Positions 37,701 through 46,241 of a stretch of DNA of 64,000 bases are shown here, one piece after another. A program made the position numbers and the translations under genes. A model generated the notes under the pieces. The model was not told the DNA's origin and did not search any database. It worked only from the letters and a program-made list of their open reading frames with translations. The stretch spans positions 56,729,180 to 56,793,179 of the forward strand of contig NC_066314.1 of assembly GCF_022539315.1 (NCBI RefSeq), given 5' to 3'. The stretch is from Serinus canaria. Its lineage: Eukaryota > Chordata > Aves > Passeriformes > Fringillidae. Each line of letters starts with the position of its first letter. Position 1 is the stretch's first letter.

Positions 37701-40700
37701 TCTTGTTTCCATCCTACTGAATCTGAGGTGAGCCCTGTAAGATTGCTATTTCCTAAGTTCAAAGCTGGAACAGGTACTGCTGGGGTGGTCAGGGGAAAGG
37801 AGCACTCTGTTACAGGAAGGGAATTCAGAATCCCCACATGTTTTGCTTAGCAAAACACAGACCTGTGTTGTTGCTCTCTAAATGTACTTAAGAAGATAAA
37901 TAGTCACAGAGACGTTTAAGCTGAAGGGCAGTGCTGACCCAAAACCAACTGGACATAAATTACACTGGTTGTAAATAACCTAAATGAATTTAGATTGTAA
38001 ATCAGAGGATTAGAAACCACTTTGGAAGGATGTCCTTGGTCAGTGGGCTGAGAGAAAGCGGAGGGAGGAGGAATGGCAGATAAGCTGCCATCATTTAAAA
38101 TGGGGCTCAATAAATTTTTCCAGGGATATTAAAGAGCATGGGTTGTCTGTAACAGAGAGCAGATGGTCTGAAGGTGTACTGAAGTCCTTTCTAGTTGAGT
38201 ATTTATTCCCTAATTTAAAGTCACCAATACCTCCTTGTACAGAATAAAAAAACCTTCTCCTCTGGTTCTTCTTGACCATGCTTTTATGCCCTCTAAAGCC
38301 CTTTACTTCTCCCTGATAAATTACAAATAGGAAATATTAAACATAAAATCTAGGTCACATTTTGTCACTTCTTTGAAATTATTATGTGTATTTTAATGTC
38401 CATATAGATGAATTTTCATATAAGAATTTTTTTCAGTCCTGAAAGTACGTTTATTTCACTTCCCATTTGAATTTTAAAATCTTTCTTCCATTTTATAAAA
38501 AGCTAGACCTTCATTTTCAATTTTTAGTTCAAATAAAATAATTATCCTGTTGTTACTTTTTTGACAGCAAGAAGAATACATTTCAGATGAAGCACATATT
38601 TTATTCTATTTTAACTGTTTGTGTTTGCCTAATTGCAAGAAAAATTCAATGATGATCTTTTTACAGGCTGATAAATATTTTAGCGTAGATTTTCTGTTGG
38701 AAAAAAACATCCAAGTGAAGGGTACAAGATTGGCAGGTTTGTGTCTTGTCTACACAAAGCTTTTATTTCCCTTAAAAAGTCTTGCTGTCGCTAGCATTAG
38801 TGTCTCTCCATCCAAATGCATTTGTTAAGCAGTCAGTAAATGATTAAGGAGCTGGAGGGACTGATTTATGGAACAAAATTAATTGAACTAAATATGCGTC
38901 ACTCTGTTACGTGACAACTGGGAAGTGTGGGAGAACATGATAGAGCTGTCTGCGACTACCAGGGGGTGTAAACTGGGAGCAGAGCAAAGGATTCACAGCC
39001 AGATACAGCTGGGGCTTTTTCCTGACCCACAGGAAAAAGCACACTGCCCAGCACACTCCTCCTGGAGGGGCTCTTAGGGGCCAAATGCCTGTGGGTCCCC
39101 CTGAAAACCCACAGCAGGGATGCTTCAGGGTTAATTAGCTGTGAAGCCACCACACTCTGGTGTGTTCTGCATATACTGCAAAAGCTAATGGAGTGACATT
39201 TAAAATGAGGGAGCAGTAGGTGGAAATAGCAAGAACAGCAAGGTTCCTTATGGCAAGATAGATCATTCTGCAAATGGGCATCCAAGGAAAATTACAGGCA
39301 AGGGCCACTTCCTGGAAATTCTAAGGACAGAATTGGTCCTCAGACACAGGCAGCAGCACAGTGAAAGGACTGTACTTCAGGAGGCAGTCCTGAAATAGGT
39401 CCAATTGCTCTACTCCTGTGAAGAGAACTACATGCAGGTAATTTAACAAAATAACACCTGGGCCCATTTCAGCCTCTTGGGAGCAGCTGGACTGTGCTCC
39501 TGGGACCTGGCTGGAGCTTGCTCGTCCAGAGTGCCTTGATTTTTACCTGCTTGATTCTTGGCATTCCTGGTGCCCTTTTCTTTGAGTACTTTGAGTACTA
39601 TTTCATTGTTTAAAGCAGTAAGGGGGAGGAAAGCTGCTGATCACTGGATGCCCACAGACCCATCCAGCACAGGGCAGGGCATTTTGCTGGGACCTGGCTG
39701 AATTCACAGCACTGTGTTTCTTACCACTGCCATGGGTTGTGTCTGCTCTCTTGTCTTGGCTCCTCTCCGCTCTCTTGCTGAGAGATAATTGGGAACAGCA
39801 GATTGAGAGTTAGTACTTTAAAGGATTTCCCAGAAATTCCATCTCCTCTGACACTGGCAAAATGGTGTTGTATATTCAGGATGTAATTAGCCCTGTGCAC
39901 GGTGCCCTAGGTGGGAAATGGGCACTGTATAAGCCTGGGACGTGCCCTCCACTGCAGGGCAGAATTTACCTGTGCTGAAGACATCACAGAATCACACAAT
40001 ATTCTGAGCTTCAAGGGACCCAAAAGGATCATTGAGTCTATCCTGGTAAGTATCCTGCTGGATACTTATGTACAGACAGCCACATAGCTTTTTCTCAAGT
40101 TCACCAGATGAAAGACAGAATTTTACCCCCTCTTGGCTCCTTTGTCTACCAGCTCTAACCATAGTTTGCAAGTTTGAGTGCTGTCCAAAAGTATTTCTAA
40201 GTGGAAAAAAAATAAACATGCTTTTAAATATTTGATGTTGATACTTTAAGGGAGATTGACACATTTTGAAGAGGAAAGCAGCCTACAACACCTAAATTAA
40301 AAATAAATATTTATGTTCACATTTGTTCATCAGCTTTCCAAAATGTAAAAATATGTTTCATGTAGTTTTAAATAATGAAATGTGAAACAAATGAAAGATA
40401 AACTTTCTACAAGCTGAAAAGAAATAAGAAGACAAAGGCTTTGTTTATAGCTTAGACTTCAACAGTGCCCTTTGACAACCAATACAAATCTTAATTACAA
40501 ATGGAATTATACATGTAAGAACTGCTCAAAACAAAGGAGTATTTTTTTTTTCTCTCTGGTTTTCTTTGTGATAGTTTTAATTAGCTCCAACTCTTTGAAC
40601 AATCATAGTCCTTGACTGCTCCTTAGACACTGATGGAAGTTGCTAACTTCAAATGGCATCTCTAGGACTGCAGAAGTCTGGGTTTTCCTCTGAACAGTCT

Positions 40701-43700
40701 GCTCCCCATTGCTAAATTTATTCTTCGATATATCAGGATTCTGCTTACATTCCACTTAATTGAGAAGTGAGCATTGTCCAGTAGCATTCCAGTGATTGAC
40801 ATTAAGACACAATAAATTGGATTAACAGGCTGCAGCGCCCTCCCTCCACTGGCAGAACTTTAATGGACTTCTCTAGTAAAGTAGGCAGCAACAGGGCAAA
40901 TGTGTTTTGAAAAACAGCCCAGTTGAATTATATAGAAAAACAATCATTAGAATAATGGTCAGCCATACATGGCATTTTCCATGTTAATCAGGAACTTGCC
41001 TTCAAAACAAATGAGGAGTGGAAAGGAAAAGTCAATTTGTGTCTTCCCAGCTTAACCTATTTTTTTTTTCCAATTCCCAGTGGCCAACTATTTAAAAGAA
41101 AGTGCCTACCAGAAATGGATTTAGAGAATTCTCTTCCATGCCAATGGAACAGCCTGATTCAGGGGGGAAGCCCCAGTCCTGCATTGGGATCCAACCTTGC
41201 AGTGGGAAGAGAGGAGGGTGCCCTGGACCTGTGGGATTCATTAAAGGGAAGAGAGTCTCCATGACAGAATGCCCTTGCCATGGTCTTTGGGGCTGGGGGT
41301 TGAGGTGTCACAGCCAGATTTAGGTTTATAATAAAAGCTGTCATTTCAGTCTAGTCCTGAGGGGAAGAGAAAGTTTGTGCCTGGGATCTGTGACTCACTG
41401 TGCTTGGCAGCACTGCAGCCTTCATTCATCAGAGCTGTGTGGTGCCTCTGCCTGCACGTCCTTCCTAGGGCTGGAGGCATGGGCTGCTTGGGACAGAAGG
41501 GCATCTGCTGACTTCACAGGCTCAGGACATAAAGCTGGATATATTTTAGAGCTGGGAGGAAGAGGTGGAGTATTTTTGATGCCTCCCTCCACTGTGGAAA
41601 GTGTGTTAGTGAGGAATAGTGGGAAAATGCCTCAGAGAAATGTTGTGCAGAACTGCAATTTGGGCTAATTGCTTTTTAAATTTCAGCTTGTTTCAATAAG
41701 AAAAACTGAAAAATTACTTATTACTGGTCATTATTACAAATGGATTAGAACTGCTCAATTTTATTTTTAAGTTTTTATTAAACATAAGCTGTGCCATAGA
41801 AGTGAAATGACATGGAATACAGAGCCTAATCACTGGAACATAACCTGGTCTTTCAGAGATACTGATCATAGGCTCACAGAATGGTTTGGGTTGAAAAGGG
41901 CCTTAAACAGCATTCAGCTCCAACCCCTGCCATGGGCAGGGATACCTTCCACTATCCCAGCTTGCTCAGAGCCCCATCCAGCCTGGCCTGAAACACTTCC
42001 AGGGATGGGGCAAACTCTTGTTCATTGGTTGAATTTCAGATTATGAAATTGGTTGAAGTTCAGAACAATGTCACTCTGATCTCCAGTGGGAGGGAAAGAA
42101 GCAGCTAACACAGAGATTTTACTGGGGGAGAGGGCAGATACCTTCTAACCCTGCCTTTCAATCTTCCTTTTCAAACAACAGTTCAGGATGCAATAGTAGT
42201 TTAATAGTGGATGCCCTGCAAGAATTCCTGCAAGTCTCTTCTCATTTTTTTTTATTCTGATACTCTCTCTATTGTAATTTCCTGCCTCTAAAGCCTAAAA
42301 AATTTGCAATTTTTAGCTATTGATTAATTTTTTAACTATCAGATATTTATTAACTCCTGGATATATTGCAGTGGCATCCAGGCACCATCTAGGATTCCTG
42401 GATGCAGGAATCCTAGCAGTATAGGAAACCCTGAGAGAAGAAGACGGTCTTTTTCAAATTTAATTTGTATGCACTTGGTTCCTCAAGTTCTTCACAAGAG
42501 GAATATACAGTAAAACAACAGAGAGTACTTGGGATAAACTGGATAAATGTGCATATGTCCACTAGAAGGAAAAATTCCAGAATTTGCTTCTGAATAGAGT
42601 AAAACTAACAATAGAGTTGAAATAACACATACTCCTTTTGTTACTCTTATTAATATCTCTGGATTTTTTTTCAAGTTAGTAGAAAAATTATTCTGTTTAA
42701 AAAAATAATTGCTGTGTCTGTGAAAATATATACTGGAAATTATTCTCATCTCATTTAAAATAGTACAGCTTGCTTTCTTTAACTAGATTATGGCTGATTT
42801 CTGCCACTTAGGTATGCTTATTTTTAAGGGTTCTTATTTTTAGGATCCTTATTTTTAAAAACCTGTTGAAGTGATATCTCCCTGCCCCTTAACTTCAGCA
42901 AGATCAGGCTGTTGCATGCCATGATCTCTATAAGATTTTCAAGTTTTTGCCACTGTAAATAGCTGGTGTTTTTCCTTCCTATTAAAGCAAAGAACCGTGG
43001 GATTGCAATTCCAGTGGATTTGGACAGCCAGGTGAACACCTTGTTCATGAAGAGTCACTCCAACATGGTGCAGAGGGCAGCCATGGGCTGGAGGATGTCA
43101 GCCCGCAGTGGACCTCGCTTCAAGGAGGCTCTTGGTGGGCCAGCCTGGGATTACAGGAATATCATAGAGAAACTACAGGTACAGAAATAGCACATGGCTT
43201 GGGCAGCAGTGGGACTGCAGGTATCTCACGTGTGCCAGATGTGGAAAACACCAGAGACAGGCCCAGTGCATTTTTAGTGCTGGATGAGAGGAGCCACTGC
43301 AGTTCTGTGTGGGGATGGCTGAAAAGGCTCAGCTCTTCATGATCAGAATTTGGCTCCTACAGAAGTCAGAGAGGGGTAGGAGGTATCACAGAATGAGCTG
43401 GGCTGCAAGGATATCATGAGGATCATTGAGTCCAACCCCTGGCCCTGCACAGACACCCAAACAATCCCACCCTGAGCTTGAGAGCACTGTCCAAGCACTC
43501 CTGGAGCTCTGGCAGCCTTGGGGCTGTGACTGTCCCTGGGAGCCAGATCAGTGCCCCAGCACCCTCTGGGGGAAGAACCTTTCCCTGATATCCACCCTGA
43601 CCCTCCCCTGACACAGCCCCAGCCGTTCCCTGTGTTCTGTCCCTGTCACACAGAGCAGAGATCAGGGCCTGCCCCTCCTCTTCCCCTCGTGAGGAAGCTG

Positions 43701-46241
43701 CAGAACTGCTGTGAGCTCTGACCTCAGTCTGCTCTTCTCCAGCTGAACAGACCAAGTACCCTCAGCTGCTCCGTGTGTGGCTTCACCTCCAAGCCCTTCA
43801 CCATCTCCAAAACTGTACTTTGGACACTTACATTGTGGTGCCCAAAACTGCACACAATATTCAACTTGTGTTCTCCTTGAAGTTCTCCACAGAGCAGCAT
43901 CTCCTTTCTGCCTTTTTTTGGCCACATGTCTGTTCTGGCTGCAGAGGAGATACTGGAGGTTTTAGGTCATGTTTGTGTCACTGGAGATTGCCATGAGATG
44001 GAGATCACTTTGTGCATGTAGAGCCTAAACAACATCAGGGGTTTATGATCTGAGGAAACAGCAGGACCCAGACAAATGGAGGGGCCCTAAAAACCTTGTT
44101 CATGAAAGCAACACCTGAGGTGACACATTACCTGTGTGTGGTGAGCCTTGCTTTTCCAGCACACCATCATCCTAACTGTTGCCACAGGTTTTATGAGCAC
44201 TACAGCAGAGGAGAAATTTGAAAGAGAGTAACAATGGACACCTTGTCTCCCTTGCCCTGCATGAGGGGTGGTGTGAAGAAAGGCTTGAGGTGGCTTTCCA
44301 GCCACATGGGCTGCCCAGGGCTCCTGCAGCTGGGCATCACAGTGGGCCAAGCAGTGTATCACAGCGAGCTGTGCGACTCCACAGCACGTTGGTGTAGTTC
44401 TCCTACAGTTATGGGTGTTCTCCTGTCTCCCCCAGGATGTGGTGTCCTCCTTGGAGCAGCAGTTCACACCCATGATGCAAGCTGAGTTCTCGGTGCTGGT
44501 TGATGTGCTGCACAGCCCAGAGCTCCTGTTCCCCGAGGGCAGCGATGCCAGAATAAGATGTGGTGCCTTCATGTCCAAGTAGGTGGCGTGCAGAGGGACC
44601 TGTTTGCTTCTTTGGGAAAGGTGGTGGGTTTTAACTTTTTCAACAGCATTTACCTCTGGTTTTCAGCAGAGAGTTAAGCATGCAGCTGACCAAGTTTACT
44701 GTTCAAAGCTTAAAGTGAGTTCTTTTGATCCCTATTTTATATTTCTCAACAGTTTTGTTGTCTAGAGAGCATAGAGAGAGAGGTGTTGCTTGCCTTACCT
44801 GCTAGAAATGGGATGTTAGTGGCTTGTTAAAATTGTGGCAGGCTCAACCTACTTCTGTTTTCTCAATGGGCTACTTTGCTATTACATTTCACCAAATCCA
44901 CAACAAAGACTTAGATTTTCCATAGCAGAATTTTGAAGAATTCATAATGAAGCAGTGGGCTGCTCAAGGCTTGTGGGTTTTTTGTTGGATTTTTTTTTGG
45001 TACAGCAAATTGATATTTTTATTCTAAACTGCCAACAGCTCTTTGAAAATACATTTCACTAGGACCCCTATCTGGTCTTGAATTATTAGATGTTTTATTT
45101 GCAGTCTGTGCATTGGAATAGAGTCTTGCAAATTTTTTATTAGTCCTCAAGTGAGATGCCCTCCCCGCCCTTGAGAAACTATAATTTAAACAGAGATAAC
45201 TTGGGGGAAATGAATGCATTTGGCAGCTCTCCTGATTCCTTGGGTATTTGCATATTCTGCAGAGGTAGCATTATAAAAATATAGTTTATCTGTTTGGAAA
45301 AAAAAAAAAAAAAAATTAAATTTTGAGATTATCCCATCCCATGTCCTCTGTCCAAACTCCTGTTTGAAGCCAACATCAAAATGCAAACAAAAACCCCAAA
45401 ACTTGTCCAAGACCTTCAGATTTCCTCCCTTCCTATTTTCGCAAACATTTCTCCAGCAAAGTGTGAGCCAGTGCAAGGACCTGTGCACAGATCTGTTCTG
45501 CACAAAGACAGAAAGGCTGTTTCTGGTATTGGCTTCACCTGACTAAAATCCAAAATCCTGTCACAGTCATAGCTGGAGATAGAAATGGACTTTGTTTTCT
45601 GGCTTGTCAAGTGGTTGTGTGAATGTAAACAACAATTATGTTTCATCCAAATGTCTGTATTTCTGAGCGTCTCCATGTAAGGTTTTTTTGGAAATTCATT
45701 TGGCTGAATACTATTTGCTAATTAAATCATAAATATATTATAACCATCATAGAAATTGGAAAGTAAAGGTTGTAGCTTTTAAAGTATGAAAGATGCTTGG
45801 TGAACACTGGTTACTTTTAAATAATGGTTAAAATGTTACCTTTCAATAAAGAATGGATGAAATAGCAAGTCTGGATCTTAAACTGTAAACCCTCAAAAAA
45901 AGTGGATGTAGAATCCTGTCTTCTGTATGGGCAGTAAGATATGCAAATTGACACAAAAATCTCCCCACACCTTGAAAGTCCCATTTCCTTTTTAATTATG
46001 ATTTCTCTTGATCACTTTTATTTCCTTTCCTTGAGGAAAAATATAGTGATGGGCAATTTTTACATAAAGAAATTGCAGCATGGCTTAGCAACAATGTGCG
46101 AAGCTCTTTAAGTTTTAATATTTTACTTTCAGGTTGATTAATCACACAAAGAAGCTAATGGAGAAAGAAGAAAAGCTCTGCATTAAAATCCTTCAAACTT
46201 TACGAGAAATGCTTGACAAGAAAACCAACTTTGCAGAAGAG
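6964..46241 (+). CDS. ITPR2: ITPR2 (IP3 receptor type 2), central 16 coding exons, partial gene
   Basis: This is the spliced coding part of the gene: join of 6964-7157, 9443-9575, 10495-10552, 12091-12256, 14180-14353, 18995-19084, 19248-19373, 20443-20565, 22064-22264, 25676-25927, 27375-27500, 32420-32548, 33110-33230, 42988-43178, 44436-44578 and 46133-46241. All introns are GT-AG and exon phases agree at every junction, leaving one open frame of 778 codons after the initial split codon. The product is an IP3-gated calcium channel of the endoplasmic reticulum. This part is the cytoplasmic armadillo-like regulatory region, including the second RIH-type (RYDR_ITPR) domain at about exons 7-10. 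The stretches [17 protein letters not shown] and [18 protein letters not shown] match type 2 receptors as I remember them, not types 1 or 3. I recall no residues missing between exons compared with mammalian IP3R2. The gene runs off both ends of the window. Confidence 0.97.
7158..9442 (+). other. ITPR2: ITPR2 intron, 2.3 kb
   Basis: AT-rich intron between window exons 1 and 2. I see no exon, RNA gene or identifiable transposon in it. Confidence 0.85.
9443..9575 (+). CDS. ITPR2: ITPR2 window exon 2 (133 bp): [19 protein letters not shown] segment
   Basis: The acceptor is a strong pyrimidine run ending cttttag at 9442. The exon opens in phase 0 with [15 protein letters not shown], a near-invariant helix of IP3 receptors. 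It continues with a KREFGEN turn, then a low-complexity serine/threonine/proline linker (about [19 protein letters not shown]). It ends one base into a codon at 9575 before gtaaac. The linker half differs from my recollection of the mammalian sequence, as expected for a flexible loop, while the helical half is essentially unchanged. Confidence 0.95.
9576..10494 (+). other. ITPR2: ITPR2 intron, 0.9 kb, with long polypyrimidine tract
   Basis: No gene content. The last 60 or so bases (about 10432-10494) are almost pure pyrimidine, broken only by short A-containing interruptions, and run directly into the acceptor of the 58-bp exon. Confidence 0.85.
10495..10552 (+). CDS. ITPR2: ITPR2 window exon 3 (58 bp): [18 protein letters not shown] segment
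   Basis: A very small exon that is too short to stand out as an open frame. Its first two bases complete an alanine codon begun at 9575. The text then reads [18 protein letters not shown] and ends with the first two bases of an arginine codon before gtatat. The acidic VPDIDEIA...ETMFAG stretch is as in mammalian IP3R2; type 1 receptors differ here. A 58-base exon cannot be skipped without breaking the frame, so it should be constitutive. Confidence 0.95.
10553..12090 (+). other. ITPR2: ITPR2 intron, 1.5 kb
   Basis: No gene content recognised. It contains a perfect 20-bp AT-rich palindrome at 11278-11297. Confidence 0.85.
11278..11297. repeat. Perfect 20-bp palindrome
   Basis: ggtataattataattatacc equals its own reverse complement over 10+10 bases. 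It is AT-rich intronic DNA with no other support for function. Confidence 0.9.
12091..12256 (+). CDS. ITPR2: ITPR2 window exon 4 (166 bp): [20 protein letters not shown] segment
   Basis: The exon follows tctgttgcag, completes the split arginine codon with its first base and ends in phase 0 at ttcaaacag|gtatgg. It encodes [19 protein letters not shown] followed by two amphipathic helices ([20 protein letters not shown] and [16 protein letters not shown]). [12 protein letters not shown]...MHDYPPL is a family signature also found in types 1 and 3, and KEKNAVQL is the type 2 form. The segment belongs to the armadillo-like superhelix of the cytoplasmic region. Confidence 0.96.
12257..14179 (+). 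other. ITPR2: ITPR2 intron, 1.9 kb
   Basis: AT-rich intron. I see no further exon, RNA gene or recognisable transposon. Confidence 0.85.
14180..14353 (+). CDS. ITPR2: ITPR2 window exon 5 (174 bp): [20 protein letters not shown] segment
   Basis: Starts after ctccatttccag and ends gatggag|gtgggt; phase 0 at both ends (58 codons). It encodes [20 protein letters not shown], a helix running to [10 protein letters not shown], and then a hydrophilic loop rich in Glu, Gly and Asn (about [22 protein letters not shown]). The loop is where receptor types and species diverge most, and it looks disordered. The donor is gtgggt, not the gta type used by most exons here. Because the exon is symmetric, it could be skipped without a frameshift. 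Confidence 0.96.
14354..18994 (+). other. ITPR2: ITPR2 intron, 4.6 kb
   Basis: No exon or gene recognised. It contains T-runs at 16395-16411 and at 18019-18049 (two runs split by gg). The remainder is unannotated AT-rich DNA. Confidence 0.85.
18995..19084 (+). CDS. ITPR2: ITPR2 window exon 6 (90 bp): [19 protein letters not shown] segment
   Basis: Starts after gttctttattacag. It encodes 30 residues, [19 protein letters not shown] then [11 protein letters not shown], with phase 0 at both ends. It continues the hydrophilic inter-helix loop begun in exon 5 and ends just before the ILIRLSKL helix. The donor is GAG|gttggt, a weak match to the gtaagt consensus. A 90-bp symmetric exon encoding mostly loop and carrying a weak donor has the properties of a cassette exon, but nothing here shows that it is skipped. 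Confidence 0.94.
19248..19373 (+). CDS. ITPR2: ITPR2 window exon 7 (126 bp): [18 protein letters not shown] segment
   Basis: Starts after ttaatttatag and ends tatgaaaag|gttatt; 42 codons, phase 0 at both ends. It encodes [18 protein letters not shown], a basic [12 protein letters not shown] stretch and [13 protein letters not shown] place the start of the second RIH-type (RYDR_ITPR) domain of IP3 receptors about here. [10 protein letters not shown] is the type 2 form; type 1 has a longer insertion in this turn. The donor gttatt is a poor consensus match. Only 163 bases separate this exon from exon 6. Confidence 0.96.
19374..20442 (+). other. ITPR2: ITPR2 intron, 1.1 kb
   Basis: No further feature recognised in this AT-rich intron. 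Confidence 0.85.
20443..20565 (+). CDS. ITPR2: ITPR2 window exon 8 (123 bp): [20 protein letters not shown] segment
   Basis: Starts after tacttcctgcag and ends actccaggg|gtaagt with a consensus donor; 41 codons in phase 0. It encodes [20 protein letters not shown] followed by [20 protein letters not shown]. The [10 protein letters not shown]...N.QNQ.LLHK pattern is a hallmark of the RIH domain of IP3 receptors, built of paired helices. The neighbouring exons continue the same domain. Confidence 0.97.
20566..22063 (+). other. ITPR2: ITPR2 intron, 1.5 kb
   Basis: No gene, RNA or recognisable transposon found. Confidence 0.85.
22064..22264 (+). CDS. ITPR2: ITPR2 window exon 9 (201 bp): [20 protein letters not shown] segment
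   Basis: Starts after ttgatctgtacag and ends gacagag|gtaagc; 67 codons in phase 0. It encodes [40 protein letters not shown] and [19 protein letters not shown], ending [22 protein letters not shown] is almost invariant across IP3 receptor types, and [13 protein letters not shown]...[20 protein letters not shown] is the type 2 version. The exon is noticeably richer in G+C and CpG (for example cacggccggcacgtggag) than the flanking introns. It forms the core of the second RIH domain. Confidence 0.98.
25205..25310 (+). mobile_element. MIR-like ancient SINE relic
   Basis: The segment with 'atctatgaaacagggataataatg' followed by an 'aggtgagggtaattaa' section resembles the 3' half of MIR (consensus about cat ctgtaaaatggggataataa, then ggttgtgaggattaaatgag). 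It is diverged. I am reading this by eye, so edges and family are uncertain. Confidence 0.5.
25580..25628 (-). mobile_element. CR1 LINE 3'-terminal fragment (antisense)
   Basis: The text 'atcacagaatcatttgggttgg' followed by 'aaaagacctttaaaatcattgagtccaa' (split here) is the reverse complement of the last roughly 50 bases of CR1. It is severely 5'-truncated and lies close to the acceptor of exon 10, whose first base is 25676. Confidence 0.88.
25676..25927 (+). CDS. ITPR2: ITPR2 window exon 10 (252 bp): [20 protein letters not shown] segment
   Basis: The largest exon in the window: it follows tgctctctttctcag and ends attcctgag|gtacga; 84 codons in phase 0. It encodes [20 protein letters not shown], a [20 protein letters not shown] helix pair and [20 protein letters not shown], ending [10 protein letters not shown]. 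The stretch [20 protein letters not shown] is shared by all IP3 receptors, and [13 protein letters not shown] with DESGPLAYH is type 2. It closes the second RIH domain. Its middle is CpG-rich (cgagaccgagcggacgagag) compared with the AT-rich surroundings. Confidence 0.98.
25928..27374 (+). other. ITPR2: ITPR2 intron, 1.4 kb
   Basis: No additional feature recognised. Confidence 0.85.
27375..27500 (+). CDS. ITPR2: ITPR2 window exon 11 (126 bp): [20 protein letters not shown] segment
   Basis: Starts after tgctgttcctgcag and ends atggcaagg|gtaagc; 42 codons, phase 0. It encodes [20 protein letters not shown] followed by [20 protein letters not shown] and AR. This is one of the most conserved helical segments of the family. 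Mammalian IP3R2, as I recall it, has Thr where this sequence has Ala in EIYASNH, a mild substitution. Confidence 0.98.
28681..28796 (+). repeat. T41 homopolymer and T/G-rich low-complexity tract
   Basis: 28699-28739 is an unbroken run of 41 T. It is followed by g/t-rich sequence (gggtgtgtatgtgtgtgtgg) and another T-run ending near 28794. Its length makes it prone to polymerase slippage and sequencing error. It might be the poly(A) end of an antisense insertion, but I recognise no element body next to it. Confidence 0.9.
31150..31240 (+). mobile_element. MIR-like ancient SINE relic
   Basis: The text 'ccctgtgaccttaagcaatt' then 'cagtcagcctctctggactc' and 'cccatccctgaagagatgta' resembles the MIR core (tgtgaccttgggcaagtca, cttaacctctctgagcctca, tttcctcatctgtaaaatgg). 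It is strongly diverged; family assignment is by eye. Confidence 0.5.
32420..32548 (+). CDS. ITPR2: ITPR2 window exon 12 (129 bp): [19 protein letters not shown] segment
   Basis: Starts after cctccttccctgcag and ends agcctccag|gtaagg; 43 codons, phase 0. It encodes [19 protein letters not shown], then [20 protein letters not shown] and TSLQ. The DRKHAD...LEKYVTE and FF.SPFSD motifs are common to IP3 receptors, and [11 protein letters not shown] with [17 protein letters not shown] is type 2. The segment continues the helical armadillo-like region beyond the RIH domain. Confidence 0.97.
32549..33109 (+). other. ITPR2: ITPR2 intron, 0.56 kb
   Basis: Short intron; nothing further recognised. Confidence 0.85.
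33110..33230 (+). CDS. ITPR2: ITPR2 window exon 13 (121 bp): [19 protein letters not shown] segment
   Basis: Starts after tttttgttttcag and encodes [19 protein letters not shown] followed by [20 protein letters not shown] and V. It ends one base into an alanine codon at 33230, before gtaggt. QPVF.QLLQ...R.Y.C.W and QKASVESCI are family motifs. The split codon is completed by the first two bases of the exon at 42988, nearly 10 kb downstream. Confidence 0.97.
34595..34897 (+). mobile_element. CR1 LINE 3' fragment with ORF2 C-terminal remnant
   Basis: Characteristic CR1 text: 'ggaaaaatttcttcatggaa', 'aagcactggaacaggctgcc', 'ggtcttttccaacctaaat' and the tail 'ttctatgattctg'. In the sense frame it still reads [20 protein letters not shown] and NRLPWKV, a recognisable end of the CR1 reverse transcriptase protein. 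The frame breaks at the 3' end. It is 5'-truncated and inactive, on the same strand as ITPR2. Confidence 0.95.
36783..36837. repeat. CA/TA/TG microsatellite
   Basis: An imperfect run of acacac, atacat, tatata and tgtgtgtg. The CA-rich left part and TG-rich right part can pair with each other across the TA centre. Confidence 0.85.
39984..40045 (-). mobile_element. CR1 LINE 3'-terminal fragment (antisense)
   Basis: The text 'atcacagaatcacacaatat', 'tctgagcttcaagggaccca' and 'aaaggatcattgagtc' is the reverse complement of a CR1 3' end. How far it continues past 40045 is unclear by eye. Confidence 0.88.
41864..42013 (-). mobile_element. CR1 LINE 3' fragment (antisense)
   Basis: The text 'cacagaatggtttgggttga', 'caacccctgccatgggcag', 'agccccatccagcctggcct' and 'aacacttccagggatgggg' is the reverse complement of the CR1 3' region. 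It is truncated and without coding capacity. Confidence 0.93.
42988..43178 (+). CDS. ITPR2: ITPR2 window exon 14 (191 bp): [20 protein letters not shown] segment
   Basis: Starts after ttccttcctattaaag; its first two bases complete the alanine codon from exon 13. It encodes [39 protein letters not shown] and [18 protein letters not shown], and ends IIEKLQ|gtacag. In type 1 receptors the equivalent region binds calmodulin through a conserved Trp, present here in AMGWRMSAR. It also carries a protein kinase A site (Arg-Arg-Asp-Ser) that is absent here, as in other type 2 receptors. This exon is the best evidence for the ITPR2 assignment. Confidence 0.98.
43179..44435 (+). other. ITPR2: ITPR2 intron, 1.3 kb, largely CR1
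   Basis: About 540 bases of this intron are an antisense CR1 copy (43385-43925). Nothing else is recognised. Confidence 0.85.
43385..43925 (-). mobile_element. CR1 LINE 3' fragment with ORF2 remnant (antisense)
   Basis: The longest CR1 piece in the window. Its 3' end is 'tatcacagaatgagctggg', with 'atcattgagtccaacccctg' inside, both in reverse complement. Read on the minus strand it retains pieces resembling the C-terminal part of the CR1 reverse transcriptase protein ([14 protein letters not shown]-like and LGLFSWRR in differing frames). The shared frame is broken by indels, so it is a dead copy. The upstream limit near 43925 is by eye. Confidence 0.92.
44436..44578 (+). CDS. ITPR2: ITPR2 window exon 15 (143 bp): [20 protein letters not shown] segment
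   Basis: Starts after tctcccccag. It encodes [40 protein letters not shown] and RCGAFMS, and ends with the first two bases of a lysine codon at 44578 before gtaggt. [17 protein letters not shown] is conserved across the family, and QAEFSV...[15 protein letters not shown] is type 2. I place it near the start of the third armadillo-like segment, by analogy with published IP3 receptor structures. Confidence 0.97.
44579..46132 (+). other. ITPR2: ITPR2 intron, 1.6 kb
   Basis: Contains an A18 run (45298-45315). No gene or transposon body recognised. Confidence 0.85.
46133..46241 (+). CDS. ITPR2: ITPR2 window exon 16 (109 bp): [20 protein letters not shown] segment
   Basis: Starts after tattttactttcag; its first base completes the lysine codon from exon 15. 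It encodes [20 protein letters not shown] followed by [16 protein letters not shown] and ends in phase 0 at gcagaagag|gtactg. EEKLCIK.LQTLREM is invariant across IP3 receptors. The exon border falls where, in type 1 receptors, the neuronal SII splice cassette is inserted. The next exon, expected to begin near GNTLRKILLNRYF, is not in the remaining 17.8 kb. Confidence 0.97.

Larger units (their letters stand above)
33231..42987 (+). other. ITPR2: ITPR2 intron, 9.8 kb
   Basis: The largest complete intron in the window. It holds CR1 copies at 34595-34897 (+), 39984-40045 (-) and 41864-42013 (-), and a CA/TA/TG microsatellite near 36783-36837. I see no exon, RNA gene or other gene in either strand. 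Confidence 0.85.

Noticed and set aside
43423..43927. Possible independent minus-strand gene
   Set aside because: The similarity is to the end of the CR1 reverse transcriptase protein with frame breaks, so it is a dead retrotransposon fragment.
44087..44578. 163-residue open frame on the minus strand
   Set aside because: It is antisense to the ITPR2 exon at 44436-44578 and the adjacent intron, with no recognisable protein content.
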